This document shows, piece by piece, positions 39,441-47,424 of a stretch of 64,000 bases of DNA. The stretch spans positions 2,790,001-2,854,000 of the forward strand of contig NC_014640.1 in the NCBI RefSeq assembly GCF_000165835.1. Reading direction: 5' to 3'. The DNA is from Achromobacter xylosoxidans A8 (lineage in GTDB: Bacteria > Pseudomonadota > Gammaproteobacteria > Burkholderiales > Burkholderiaceae_B). A model generated the notes under the pieces. It worked only from the letters and a program-made list of their open reading frames with translations. It did not search any database and was not told the DNA's origin. How positions within the stretch are numbered: the first letter of the stretch is position 1; each line of letters opens with the position of its first letter. Position numbers and translations under genes: made by a program.

Positions 39441-40475
39441 TCAGGCGGCGGCGGTTGCGGGCACACTGGCCGATGCGGCGCCAGGCATGGGACGCGTGCC
39501 GGGGATCCGCACCTGCTGGTCGATGTCGCCGAACAGGCTCAGGCCCGCGTCGTCGCGCATGCCGATGCGCACGCGGTCGCCGTGCTTGAGGAAGGGGGTG
39601 CGCATGTCGCCGTCGCGCAGTTTTTCCCGCACCCGCGCTTCGACCAGGCAGCACACACCAGCGGCGTCGCTGGCATTCGAAATGGTGCCGCTGCCCACCA
39701 GGGTGCCGGCGCCCAGGCGGCGGGTGCGGGCCGCGTGCGCGATCAGCTCGCCGAAATGGAATTGCATTTCCTCGCCCGCCTGGGGCTGGCCGATCTGCTG
39801 GCCGTTGAGCCACACCTGCATGGCGCGGTGCAGCTTGCCGCCGCGCCAGTAGGGCGCCAGTTCGTCGGGCGTGACCAGCACGGGCGACAGCGCCGAGGCC
39901 GGCTTGCCTTGCAGGAAGCCGAAGCCCTTGGACAGTTCGGGCAGCACCACGTTGCGCAGGGTCACGTCGTTGACCAGGCCCAGCAGCACGACGTGTTCCA
40001 GCGCCGTGTCCGCGTCCACGCCCAGCGGCACGTCGTCGGTTACCACCACGATCTCCGCTTCCAGGTCCACGCCCAGGTCCTCGCTGGCGGCGGTGATGTC
40101 CTCGCACGGTCCCATGAAGTCGTCCGAGGCGCCCTGGTACATCAGCGGATCGGTCAGGAACGAGGGCGGCATCTCGCCGCCGCGGGCGCGGCGCGTCAGG
40201 TCCACGTGGTTCAGGTAGGCGGACGCGTCCAGCCATTGGTAGGCGCGCGGCAGGGGCGCGGCGCAGCGCGCCGCATCGAAGGGCTGGCTGGCGCCGTCGC
40301 CCGCGTTCAGCGCTTCGTATTCGGCCTGCAGCAGCGGCGCGGCGCGGGCCCAGTCGTCCAGCGCCTGCTGCAGGCTGGCTGCAATGTGCGGCACGGCGCG
40401 CGTGCGGGTCAGGTCGCGGCTGACGACGGCCAGGGCGCCGTCGCGGGCGCCATTGCTCAGGGTGGCGAGTTTCAT
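39441..40475 (-). CDS. Fumarylacetoacetate hydrolase (FAH) family protein
   Basis: This 344-residue protein has the FAH metal-binding region: DLEAEIVVVTDDVPLG supplies acidic ligands, GLVNDVTLRN follows, and GTISNASDAAGVCC ends the active site. It has the N-terminal domain seen in homogentisate-pathway FAH, with QWLDASAYLNHV. It should split a fumaryl- or acylpyruvate-type diketone into fumarate and a second acid. It lies beside the isomerase and above the fumarase, in pathway order. Confidence 0.9.
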   Translation of the reverse strand: MKLATLSNGARDGALAVVSRDLTRTRAVPHIAASLQQALDDWARAAPLLQAEYEALNAGDGASQPFDAARCAAPLPRAYQWLDASAYLNHVDLTRRARGGEMPPSFLTDPLMYQGASDDFMGPCEDITAASEDLGVDLEAEIVVVTDDVPLGVDADTALEHVVLLGLVNDVTLRNVVLPELSKGFGFLQGKPASALSPVLVTPDELAPYWRGGKLHRAMQVWLNGQQIGQPQAGEEMQFHFGELIAHAARTRRLGAGTLVGSGTISNASDAAGVCCLVEARVREKLRDGDMRTPFLKHGDRVRIGMRDDAGLSLFGDIDQQVRIPGTRPMPGAASASVPATAAA

Positions 40476-40542
40476 GTTCAGGTGCTCCGTATCGGATGGG
40501 GAGGCCCGCGGCGGGGCCTCGTGGCGTGGTGGCGTGCCGGGG

Positions 40543-41502
40543 TCAGGCGGTGAGTTCGGCCCACATGTCGCGGTCGCGCTCGGCGGTCCAGACGCGCGGC
40601 TCGGTGATGCCGCTGGCCTCGTCGTAGGCGCGCGAGACGTCGAAGGGAATGGCGTGTTCGTAGATGACGACGTGGCCGAATTCCGGGTCCATCACGCGGC
40701 GCGTGTCTTCATAGACCTGCTTCAGGCTCTTGCCTTGCTCCACGCCCTGGCAGGCGCAGCCGTACAGCGTCTCGACCCAGCTGCGGGTGTAGCCGATGGC
40801 CTCGCGGCAGGCGGCGGGCGTGGTCAGGGCGGGGCCGCGGCCCGGCACCATCTGGCGCGGTTCCAGCGCTTGCAGCGCGTCGAGCGTGGCGGGCCAGTCG
40901 GACAGATAGGCATCGCCCGTGTAGACGCCCGCGTTGAACTCCACCAGGTCGCCGGAGAAACAGATGCCCTGCGACGGAATCCAGACGATGGAGTCGCCGC
41001 GGGTATGGCCCGCGCCCAGATGCAGCATGCGCACTTCGAGGCCGCCCAGGAACACGGTCAGTTCGCGCTCGAACACCACCGTGGGCCAGGTCAGTCCCGG
41101 GATGCCTTCGGCGGACTGGAACAGGCGCGGGAAGCGGCCGATCTCGGAATCCATGTCGGCCTGGCCGCGCTCGACGATGAGTTCATGCGTGCCGCGGCTG
41201 GCGTACACGTGGGCCGCGCCTTCGGCGGCGAAGGCGGATGCGCCCAGCACGCGCACCGCGTGGTAGTGGGTCAGGGCGACGTGGCGGATGGGCTTGTCGG
41301 TGACGCCGCGGATGGCGCGTATCAGTCCCTGGGCCATGGCCGGCGTGGCGGTCGCGTCGACCACCATCACGCTGTCGTCGCCGATGATCACGCCCGAGTT
41401 GGGGTCGCCGTCGGCGACGTAGGCGTAGGCGTTTTCGGACAGGCGTTCGAAGGAGATCTTTTTTTCCGCCAGGTCGGCCTGGGAGGCGAAGGGTTTGCTC
41501 AT
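40543..41502 (-). CDS. MBL-fold metallohydrolase with altered second metal site
   Basis: This 319-residue metallo-beta-lactamase-fold protein has the first-site histidines (THYHAV and LGAGHTRGDS) and the bridging Asp in CFSGDLVEF. The HxHxDH motif reads HYHAVR, and the last His region PGHG reads PGRG, so the three residues expected only in the second metal site are replaced. It is the fourth gene of the aromatic operon, 33 bp after the VOC gene. It might hydrolyse a lactone or thioester intermediate; the reaction is unknown. Confidence 0.85.
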   Translation of the reverse strand: MSKPFASQADLAEKKISFERLSENAYAYVADGDPNSGVIIGDDSVMVVDATATPAMAQGLIRAIRGVTDKPIRHVALTHYHAVRVLGASAFAAEGAAHVYASRGTHELIVERGQADMDSEIGRFPRLFQSAEGIPGLTWPTVVFERELTVFLGGLEVRMLHLGAGHTRGDSIVWIPSQGICFSGDLVEFNAGVYTGDAYLSDWPATLDALQALEPRQMVPGRGPALTTPAACREAIGYTRSWVETLYGCACQGVEQGKSLKQVYEDTRRVMDPEFGHVVIYEHAIPFDVSRAYDEASGITEPRVWTAERDRDMWAELTA

Positions 41503-41535
41503 GGTGTTCCTCTAATGGATGGAAAGTGGGGCGGC

Positions 41536-42129
41536 TCAGCCGGCGTGGGCCTGGCTGCGCTGCTGGCTGCTGGTGCCGGTGGCGCCGGGCATCAGCCCGG
41601 CGGCCTTGTCGCGGGTCCAGGCGGCCAGGTCGTCATGGGCGCTGCGGCGCTTGCGGGCGACGTAGTCGGCCACGGGCAGGCGCAGGGTCAGTTCGAGGCG
41701 GATGCCGTTGGGATCGAAGAAATAGATCGAGCGGATGAAGTGGTGGTCGGTCGGCCCCACTACCTCGACGCCGTGGGACTGCAGCCGCTGGCGCATGCGC
41801 TCCAGTTCGGCTTCGCCGCGGATTTCCATGGCGAAGTGGTTGACCCAGCGCGGCGTGGCGGGGTCGGGCTGGCTCTGGCCGTTGTCGCCCAGGTCGAAGA
41901 AGGCGATGTGCGAACCGTCGGCGAACTCGAAGAACAGGTGCACGAAGGGGCAATGCTCGCCGGTGGAAGGCACGCGTTCCTCCTTGACCACGTGCACCAG
42001 CGGCAGGCCAAGGATGTCTTCATAGAAATGCCGGGTTTCCTCGGCATCGCGGCAGCGCCAGGCGAAGTGGTGCAGGCCCTGGATGGCGGGGGCGCCCGGC
42101 GGGGCGGCATGGGATGGGTTGAGCGTCAT
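41536..42129 (-). CDS. VOC family (glyoxalase/extradiol dioxygenase type I) protein
   Basis: This 197-residue VOC-fold protein has the likely 2-His-1-Glu metal triad: His in QGLHHFAWRC, His in WVNHFAMEI and Glu in GIRLELTL. It has the Gly-Leu-Pro-Leu segment typical of glyoxalase folds (YEDILGLPLVHVV). It could be a ring-cleaving dioxygenase, an isomerase or a lyase. As no cupin dioxygenase is in the operon, it is a candidate for the missing ring-opening step. The ATG at 42129 has GGAGA upstream and is preferred over the ATG at 42150, which overlaps the DUF2783 stop. Confidence 0.88.
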   Translation of the reverse strand: MTLNPSHAAPPGAPAIQGLHHFAWRCRDAEETRHFYEDILGLPLVHVVKEERVPSTGEHCPFVHLFFEFADGSHIAFFDLGDNGQSQPDPATPRWVNHFAMEIRGEAELERMRQRLQSHGVEVVGPTDHHFIRSIYFFDPNGIRLELTLRLPVADYVARKRRSAHDDLAAWTRDKAAGLMPGATGTSSQQRSQAHAG

Positions 42130-42146
42130 GGCGCCGTCTCCGTGGT

Positions 42147-42353
42147 TCATGGAATGTTCAAGGCGGGCGAGCCGGGCTGGGCCGCCAGCATTTCGTCGAC
42201 CGCCGCCTGCACCCGGGCCGCGTCGTCCACGGCTTCGATGAGCAGCAGCGACAGCCGGGCCAGGCTGTCGCGCTGGGCTTCGGGGTCGGGCACATTGGTG
42301 AGCGCGATCAGGCGCTCCAGCAGGTCGTCAAGCTGTTGCTGGGATAGCGGCAT
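42147..42353 (-). CDS. DUF2783 domain-containing small protein
   Basis: A 68-residue helical protein starting MPLSQQQLDDLLERLIALT, followed by DPEAQRDSLARLSLLLIEAV. This matches the small DUF2783 family, found beside FAD-dependent aromatic hydroxylases. Its start lies 26 bases inside the end of the monooxygenase gene, and its stop overlaps an ATG before the VOC gene, so it is tightly co-translated. Role unknown; an accessory part for the monooxygenase is an inference from linkage. Confidence 0.82.
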   Translation of the reverse strand: MPLSQQQLDDLLERLIALTNVPDPEAQRDSLARLSLLLIEAVDDAARVQAAVDEMLAAQPGSPALNIP

Positions 42354-44028
42354 GGCTGGCGCCTCCGGTTGAGCGGTAGAGGCCGCGGGCCTCGGGCAAG
42401 GGTTCGGGACAGGCGCCGGGCGCATCCAGCGCGGCGGCGACCCAGGCCAGCATGGCCTCGGGATCGCCGGTCTCGGGCGTGGCGGCCGCCATGACGTGCT
42501 GGTCGGGCCGCAGCAGCCAGGCCTCGCCGTCCAGCGTCTGCCCGAGCTGGTGCGCCAGGGCGGCGCGTCCGCGCTCGTCGCACAGCGGCCCGACCGCGAC
42601 CCAGCGCAACAGGCCGTCGCCGTCCTGCGCGCCGGGCGGCAAGGCATCGCCGAACACCAGGACGGTGAACCAGGGACCGAGCAGGCCGTGCAAGGTCAGG
42701 CCATCCGCCTGCCGCAGCACCACGTTGGGCAGCGCGCGCCCGGCCAGCGCATGGGAGCCGCAAGCCAGTGCCGACGCGGGATAGACGGCCGGCATGCACA
42801 GGCGGCCGGTGTTGATCATGCGGGCGGCGACGGCGTGGCGTGGCGCCAGGTCGATGATGGCGTCGCGCCACAGCGCGGCGGAGCGGGCAGCGCCTGGGTA
42901 AACGAAGCGCGAGGAGCGGCGTGCCTGGCGGATGTTCTCCATTGCCGCGTGCTTGCGCTCGACGCTATAGGTATCCAGCAGCGAGTCGCCGGCGCGGCCT
43001 TGCAGCAGCAGGGCCAGCTTCCAGCCCAGGTTGTCGGCGTCCTGGATGCCGCCGTTGCCGCCGCGCGCGCCGAAGGGCGCCACCAGATGGGCCGAATCGC
43101 CCGCGAACAGCACCCGGCCATGGCGCAGGCTGTCCAGGCATTCATGGCGGTAGGCCCAGACGCCATGCCAGGCAATGTCGAATTCCACGCGCTCGCCCAG
43201 CAGGTCCCAGACGCGCTGGCGCATGGCCGCGTCCGTGGCCGCTTCGGCCGGGTCCTCGTCCGGGCGGAGCTGGAAGTCCAGCCGCCAGGTGTCGTCGGCC
43301 ATCTTGTGGCGCCAGACCGCGCGGCCATGGTTGCTGCGCGCGTCCAGCCAGGTCCAGCGTTCCTCTGGCCAGGTGGTGTCGCGCAACACGATGTCGATGA
43401 TGATCCAGCGGTCCTCGGTCTGGTCGTAGACGCGTGGGCTCAGGCCCAGCATGCCGCGCACCGCGCTCTTGGCGCCGTCGCAGGCGACCACCCATTGCGC
43501 GCGGCAGGCGTAGGCGCCGTCGGGCGTCTCCACTTGCAAGGTCGCCGGGCCTGCGGCTTGCGGTTCGATGCCAGCAACGCGGTTCAGCCAGCGCAGCTCG
43601 GCCAGCGGCTCGCGCATCAGCGCATCCACCAGGAAGGCTTCCAGGTAGTACTGCTGCAGGTTGACGAAGCCGTTGTGGCGCATGTCGGGCTGGTCCTGCA
43701 GCGTGAAGGACGCCACCGCCAGGTCGCGGCACAGCACCCGGCCCACGTTCCAGCGCACGCCCTTGCCGACCACGTCGCCAGCCATGCCGAGGCGGTCGAA
43801 GATGTCCAGCGTGCGCTGCGCCCAGACCATGCCGCGCGAAGCCAGGCCGCGCACGCCGACGGTGTTGTCGTCGTCCAGCACGACCACGGGAATGCCGCGC
43901 CGCACCAGATCCAGGGCCAGCGTCAGGCCGGTCAGCCCGGCCCCCACGACGGCCACCGGATGCGGCTCGCGGCGCGGGCGGTCCATTTCATCGGGCCTGA
44001 CGTATGGGTAGATGGGAAGTTCTTTCAT
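42328..44028 (-). CDS. FAD-dependent aromatic monooxygenase (group A, MhpA/PheA-like)
   Basis: This 566-residue flavoprotein hydroxylase has GAGLTGLTLALDLVRRG (FAD ADP site, about residues 30-46), the DG motif ACDGAKSAVR, and the GD motif VLFAGDSAHLVAPFGARGG. A C-terminal thioredoxin-like domain follows the catalytic part. It uses NAD(P)H and O2 to hydroxylate a phenolic or aromatic acid ring. It is the first gene of the leftward operon and divergent from the LuxR regulator. The ATG at 44028 directly precedes conserved sequence; the open frame upstream extends into the regulatory gap and is not used. Confidence 0.93.
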   Translation of the reverse strand: MKELPIYPYVRPDEMDRPRREPHPVAVVGAGLTGLTLALDLVRRGIPVVVLDDDNTVGVRGLASRGMVWAQRTLDIFDRLGMAGDVVGKGVRWNVGRVLCRDLAVASFTLQDQPDMRHNGFVNLQQYYLEAFLVDALMREPLAELRWLNRVAGIEPQAAGPATLQVETPDGAYACRAQWVVACDGAKSAVRGMLGLSPRVYDQTEDRWIIIDIVLRDTTWPEERWTWLDARSNHGRAVWRHKMADDTWRLDFQLRPDEDPAEAATDAAMRQRVWDLLGERVEFDIAWHGVWAYRHECLDSLRHGRVLFAGDSAHLVAPFGARGGNGGIQDADNLGWKLALLLQGRAGDSLLDTYSVERKHAAMENIRQARRSSRFVYPGAARSAALWRDAIIDLAPRHAVAARMINTGRLCMPAVYPASALACGSHALAGRALPNVVLRQADGLTLHGLLGPWFTVLVFGDALPPGAQDGDGLLRWVAVGPLCDERGRAALAHQLGQTLDGEAWLLRPDQHVMAAATPETGDPEAMLAWVAAALDAPGACPEPLPEARGLYRSTGGASHAAIPATA

Positions 44029-44093
44029 CGTTTTCCCTAGTTCGATGTGGTTTGTTGCAGGCCTCACTCTAGGAGCGCCGCGCGCGCACGTCA

Positions 44094-44113
44094 TGTCCTC
44101 ACGGGAGAGGACA
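44094..44113. promoter_or_regulatory. Lux-box-like operator (TGTCCTC-N6-GAGGACA)
   Basis: A perfect 7-bp inverted repeat with a 6-bp spacer, 20 bp in total, the length of LuxR-family sites. It lies in the gap between the monooxygenase operon and the LuxR gene. A TAGAAT hexamer at 44136-44141 with no -35 places the site about 44 bp upstream of the predicted start of the regulator transcript, as at class II activated promoters. Confidence 0.72.
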
Positions 44114-44175
44114 CCGCGGCGGCGGAGGATGACCTTAGAATCGGGAAAACACGCGCAAGCGGGGAAAACGACACC

Positions 44176-44985
44176 ATGGAAGAGACACACAACCCTATGC
44201 CCGCGGGCGGGGGGCCGGACCGCTGGGCCGAGTCCGCCGTCATGGACCTGGGCGGCCCGATGTTCCACGCCGCGCTGCTGCTGGCGCTGCGCGAAACCGT
44301 GGCCGCCGACCACGTGTCGCACGTGTTCTACGGCCACGAAGGCCTGGTGCAGTATTCGTCGGCGGCCAGCCTGCTGAACCAGTCCCTGATCGAATGGACC
44401 ACCAATGTGTTCGTGGACAACGAGTTCTACCGGCGCGATCCCAACTACGGCCTGCTGCGCGACATGGCCTGCCGCCCCGGCCATCATCCCGACCTGGTCG
44501 TGCAGACGGCGTCCCCGGAACGCATCGCGGACGACGAGTACCGCCGCCTGCTGTTCGAGCGCCCCGGCTTCGCCAGCAAGATTTCGCTCATCGGCTGCCG
44601 CGACGAGGGCATCAGCTACCTGAACCTGTACTTCTCGCGTACCCATTCACCGGACGCGGCCGAACTGATGCGCGGGCGCGCGCCCTTGCTGATCGCGCTG
44701 GCGCGGCGCCATCATCAGCTGTGCCGCGCGGAAGCGGAACCGACACGCGCGGCCTCCTGGTGCAGCGGCCTGTCGCTGCGCGAAGTCCAGGTGGCGGACC
44801 TGCTGCGCCAGGGCCATACCGCCAAAGAGGTGGGGCGCGAGCTGGGCCTGTCGCCCACCACCGTGGTGACCTACAAGAACCGCATCTTCAAGAAGAACAA
44901 CGTGGCCAGCCTGAAGGAATTCCTGATCAAGGCGCCGGCCGCGTGCGCCGCGCCGGCCTGTACGGCCGAGGCCGGCGGCCGTTGA
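44176..44985 (+). CDS. LuxR family (LuxR-type HTH) transcriptional regulator
   Basis: This 269-residue regulator has a C-terminal LuxR helix-turn-helix (SLREVQVADLLRQGHTAKEV, then GRELGLSPTTVVTYKNRIFKK, about residues 197-245). The N-terminal domain of about 190 residues is not recognised as an autoinducer or receiver domain; it may sense the pathway substrate. It is divergent from the monooxygenase operon. The final codons (GGC GGC CGT TGA) are the first unit of a 35-bp tandem repeat that continues past the stop. Confidence 0.88.
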   Translation: MEETHNPMPAGGGPDRWAESAVMDLGGPMFHAALLLALRETVAADHVSHVFYGHEGLVQYSSAASLLNQSLIEWTTNVFVDNEFYRRDPNYGLLRDMACRPGHHPDLVVQTASPERIADDEYRRLLFERPGFASKISLIGCRDEGISYLNLYFSRTHSPDAAELMRGRAPLLIALARRHHQLCRAEAEPTRAASWCSGLSLREVQVADLLRQGHTAKEVGRELGLSPTTVVTYKNRIFKKNNVASLKEFLIKAPAACAAPACTAEAGGR

Positions 44986-45113
44986 GGTTCGGCTGTGCGC
45001 CCCAGGCTGGCGGCAGTTGAGCATGGCCTGCACGCCTGAGGGCGGCGGCCGCTAAGCATCGCTTGCATGCCCGCGGCTCGCGGGCGCCGGGCATTGCCCG
45101 CATTGAATGGGGT
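44974..45113. repeat. Imperfect 35-bp tandem repeat over the end of the LuxR gene
   Basis: Units begin at 44974, 45009 and 45044, each exactly 35 bp and starting GGCGGC. A fourth, strongly degenerate unit follows at 45079. Each good unit carries a stop triplet in the place of the gene's TGA (GTTGAG, GTTGAG, GCTAAG). The repeat fills the gap to the convergent MFS gene. Confidence 0.75.
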
Positions 45114-46306
45114 CAGGCTGCCACGGACGGCCGCAGCCGGGCGATGGCCGGAACCGCCAACGCCGCCAGCATCGCCACGGCCGCGGCCACATAGCCGACG
45201 CTGCCCAGGCCCCACTGCGCGATGGCGAAGCCGCCCAACATGGCGCCGGCGCCGATGCCGGCATTGGCCGCCGATACGTTAAGCGTTCCCGCCATGGCCT
45301 GGGCGTGAGGCGCCACCTTCATCACTCGCACCTGGCAGACCGGATACAAGGCCGTGTTGGCGATGCTCCAGACGGCCAGTGCCGGCAGCAATCCGGCAAG
45401 CGAAGCCGCCAGGGGTACGGCGGCCATCATGCCCAACCCCAACAACAGCGTGAATACCAGCGTGGCGGCCAACGGATTGCGGTCCGCCGCCAGTCCGCCC
45501 AGCCAATTGCCCGCCAGCCCCGCCGCGCCAAAGCCCATCAGCCACCATCCCACTTGCGCCGGCGGCACGCCCGCGATGCGCTCCAGCACGTCGGCCAGAT
45601 AGGTATAGGAGGTGAACATCGCGGTGAACACCGCCACGGACAGCCCGATGTGGGCCAGCATGCGCGGATCCCGCAGAATGCGCGCCTGCTCGCGCAAGCC
45701 GACGCGCGGCGGGCGCGGCAAGGCCGGCATGCAGGCCTGCATCAGCGCGGCCAGCGCCAGGGACAGCGCGGCCAGCCCCCAGAAGCTGCCGCGCCAGCCT
45801 ATCGACGTGGCGGCCAGCGTGCCCAGCGGAATGCCGAACAGCAGGGCGGCGGAAATGCCCAGGTACACGCGCGCCACCGCCTGCCCGGCGCGGCGTGGAC
45901 CGGCCAACTGCGCGGCGGCCTCGCTGGCCGTGCCCCAGAACACCGGCAGCGCCAGCGCCGGAATGAAGCGCGCCAGCGCCAGCACCCAGATGTTGGGCGC
46001 GGCCGCGGCCAAGGCGTTGGAGGCGGCGAAGACCAGCAGGATCGCCACGAACAGGCGCTTGCGCTCCAGGTGCGATACCGCCGCCGTCAGCAAGGGCCCC
46101 GACAGCATCACCGTGAACGCGAACAGGGTCACCAGCTGGCCTGCGGCGGAAACGGAGATGGACAGGTCGCGGGCCAGTTCGGGCAGCAGTCCCACGATCA
46201 GGAATTCCGTGGAAACGATGACGAAAGCCGCGACAGCGAGGATGCCGATGGAAAGCGCGCTGGAGCGGGCCGGGACGGATGGGGAGGCGAGGGAGGATTC
46301 GAGCAT
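45113..46306 (-). CDS. MFS transporter, drug:H+ antiporter (DHA1/AraJ-like)
   Basis: This 397-residue, 12-segment protein has the DHA1 features EFLIVGLLPELARDLSIS after helix 1 and a loop 2-3 LERKRLFV. Such proteins export sugars, arabinose-like compounds or drugs. It is divergent from a LysR regulator across a 109-bp AT-rich gap with two inverted repeats. Substrate unknown. Confidence 0.92.
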   Translation of the reverse strand: MLESSLASPSVPARSSALSIGILAVAAFVIVSTEFLIVGLLPELARDLSISVSAAGQLVTLFAFTVMLSGPLLTAAVSHLERKRLFVAILLVFAASNALAAAAPNIWVLALARFIPALALPVFWGTASEAAAQLAGPRRAGQAVARVYLGISAALLFGIPLGTLAATSIGWRGSFWGLAALSLALAALMQACMPALPRPPRVGLREQARILRDPRMLAHIGLSVAVFTAMFTSYTYLADVLERIAGVPPAQVGWWLMGFGAAGLAGNWLGGLAADRNPLAATLVFTLLLGLGMMAAVPLAASLAGLLPALAVWSIANTALYPVCQVRVMKVAPHAQAMAGTLNVSAANAGIGAGAMLGGFAIAQWGLGSVGYVAAAVAMLAALAVPAIARLRPSVAA

Positions 46307-46345
46307 GGGATGGGTTCAAGAGGAATACGGTCTTGAACGATATTG

Positions 46346-46365
46346 GAGATAGAATTTCTTATCTC
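46346..46365. promoter_or_regulatory. Inverted repeat GAGATA-N8-TATCTC in the MFS/LysR gap
   Basis: 6-bp arms around an AT-rich centre, 40 bp upstream of the MFS start and 51 bp upstream of the LysR gene. Candidate LysR binding site. Confidence 0.45.
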
Positions 46366-46382
46366 AGGTATCTTTTCCATAA

Positions 46383-46405
46383 ATTAAGGAATCTGATTCC
46401 TTAAT
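46383..46405. promoter_or_regulatory. Perfect 23-bp palindrome before the LysR gene
   Basis: Arms ATTAAGGAAT and ATTCCTTAAT around CTG, ending 10 bp before the LysR ATG. Probably an autoregulatory operator for the LysR protein. Confidence 0.7.
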
Positions 46406-46415
46406 CATCGCCGCC

Positions 46416-47324
46416 ATGATCCCATCCGAACGCCTCAAAGGCATCGAAGCCTTCGTCACCACCGCCGACGCCGGCAGCTTCACCGCCGCCGCCGACCGGC
46501 TCCACCTCACCGCCTCGGCCGTGGGCAAGAGCGTCGCCCGGCTGGAGGCCCGCCTGCGTACCCGCCTGTTCGAACGCAGCACCCGCCGCCTGGCCCTGAC
46601 GGACGCGGGCAGCGCCTACTACCGCACTTGCGTGCGCGTGCTGGCCGAATTGCAGGACGCCGAGGCGGTGCTGGCGGCGCAGCGCCAGGAACCCGTCGGC
46701 CGGCTGCGGGTGGACCTGCCCGCGACCTTCGGCCGCCGGGTGGCGCTGCCGCTGCTGCTGCAATTCGCCCAGCGGCATCCGCAGTTGCGGCCATGCGTGT
46801 CGTTCACGGACCGTTTCGTCGATCTGGCCGACGTGGGCATAGACGTGGCCGTGCGCATCGGCGGGCCGCCGCAGTGGGCGCCCGGCCTGGGCCACCGCTA
46901 TCTGGGCTCGGAGCGCGTGATTTTCTGCGCCTCGCCGCAATATCTGGCGCGCCGCGGCACGCCGCTCACGGCCGACGATCTGGCCCAGCATGACGCCGTG
47001 GCCTACGGGCGCGCGGACGGGGAACCCCCGGTCTGGCGGATCGCGCAGGGCGCGGGACCCGCCAGCCTGCGGTCGGTGGATGGCGTCATGACGCTGGACA
47101 GCGCCGAAGCCCAGGTCGACGCCGTCGCCGCCGGCTTCGGCATCGCGCAGTTGGCGACCTGGCTCGCGGCCGACGCCTTGCGCGACGGCCGGGTGGTCGA
47201 AGTGCTGCCGCAACTGGCTGCCGAGGGCTTGCCCCTGTATTTGGTGTGGCCGCTGAGCAAGCAGCTGTTGCCCAAGGTGGATGCGGTGGTGGAGATGCTG
47301 GGGGAAGCGCTGAGCATCGTGTAG
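46416..47324 (+). CDS. LysR family transcriptional regulator
   Basis: This 302-residue regulator has an HTH (DAGSFTAAADRLHLTASAVG, then KSVARLEARLRTRLFERSTRR) and an effector domain from about residue 92 (GRLRVDLPATFGR). It belongs to the LysR group that controls divergent MFS exporters, and the neighbour at 45113-46306 fits. The palindrome directly upstream suggests autorepression. Confidence 0.92.
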   Translation: MIPSERLKGIEAFVTTADAGSFTAAADRLHLTASAVGKSVARLEARLRTRLFERSTRRLALTDAGSAYYRTCVRVLAELQDAEAVLAAQRQEPVGRLRVDLPATFGRRVALPLLLQFAQRHPQLRPCVSFTDRFVDLADVGIDVAVRIGGPPQWAPGLGHRYLGSERVIFCASPQYLARRGTPLTADDLAQHDAVAYGRADGEPPVWRIAQGAGPASLRSVDGVMTLDSAEAQVDAVAAGFGIAQLATWLAADALRDGRVVEVLPQLAAEGLPLYLVWPLSKQLLPKVDAVVEMLGEALSIV

Positions 47325-47369
47325 CGGGCGGCTGATAGAACGTACACATCCGCTATCTGACGCTCCAAT

Positions 47370-47403
47370 GATGATCGGCCCCGATAAATCGGGGCCGATC
47401 ATC
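47370..47403. terminator. Bidirectional hairpin between the LysR gene and argH
   Basis: A perfect 16-bp stem (GATGATCGGCCCCGAT and its complement) around AA, between convergent genes. There is no clear U-tract on either side, but the stem is very stable. Confidence 0.7.
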
Positions 47404-47424
47404 TTGCGTCGGAGAAAACCAGCC

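Noticed and set aside
44974..45113. CRISPR-like array
   Set aside because: Units are contiguous 35-bp tandem repeats without spacers, and no cas genes are nearby.
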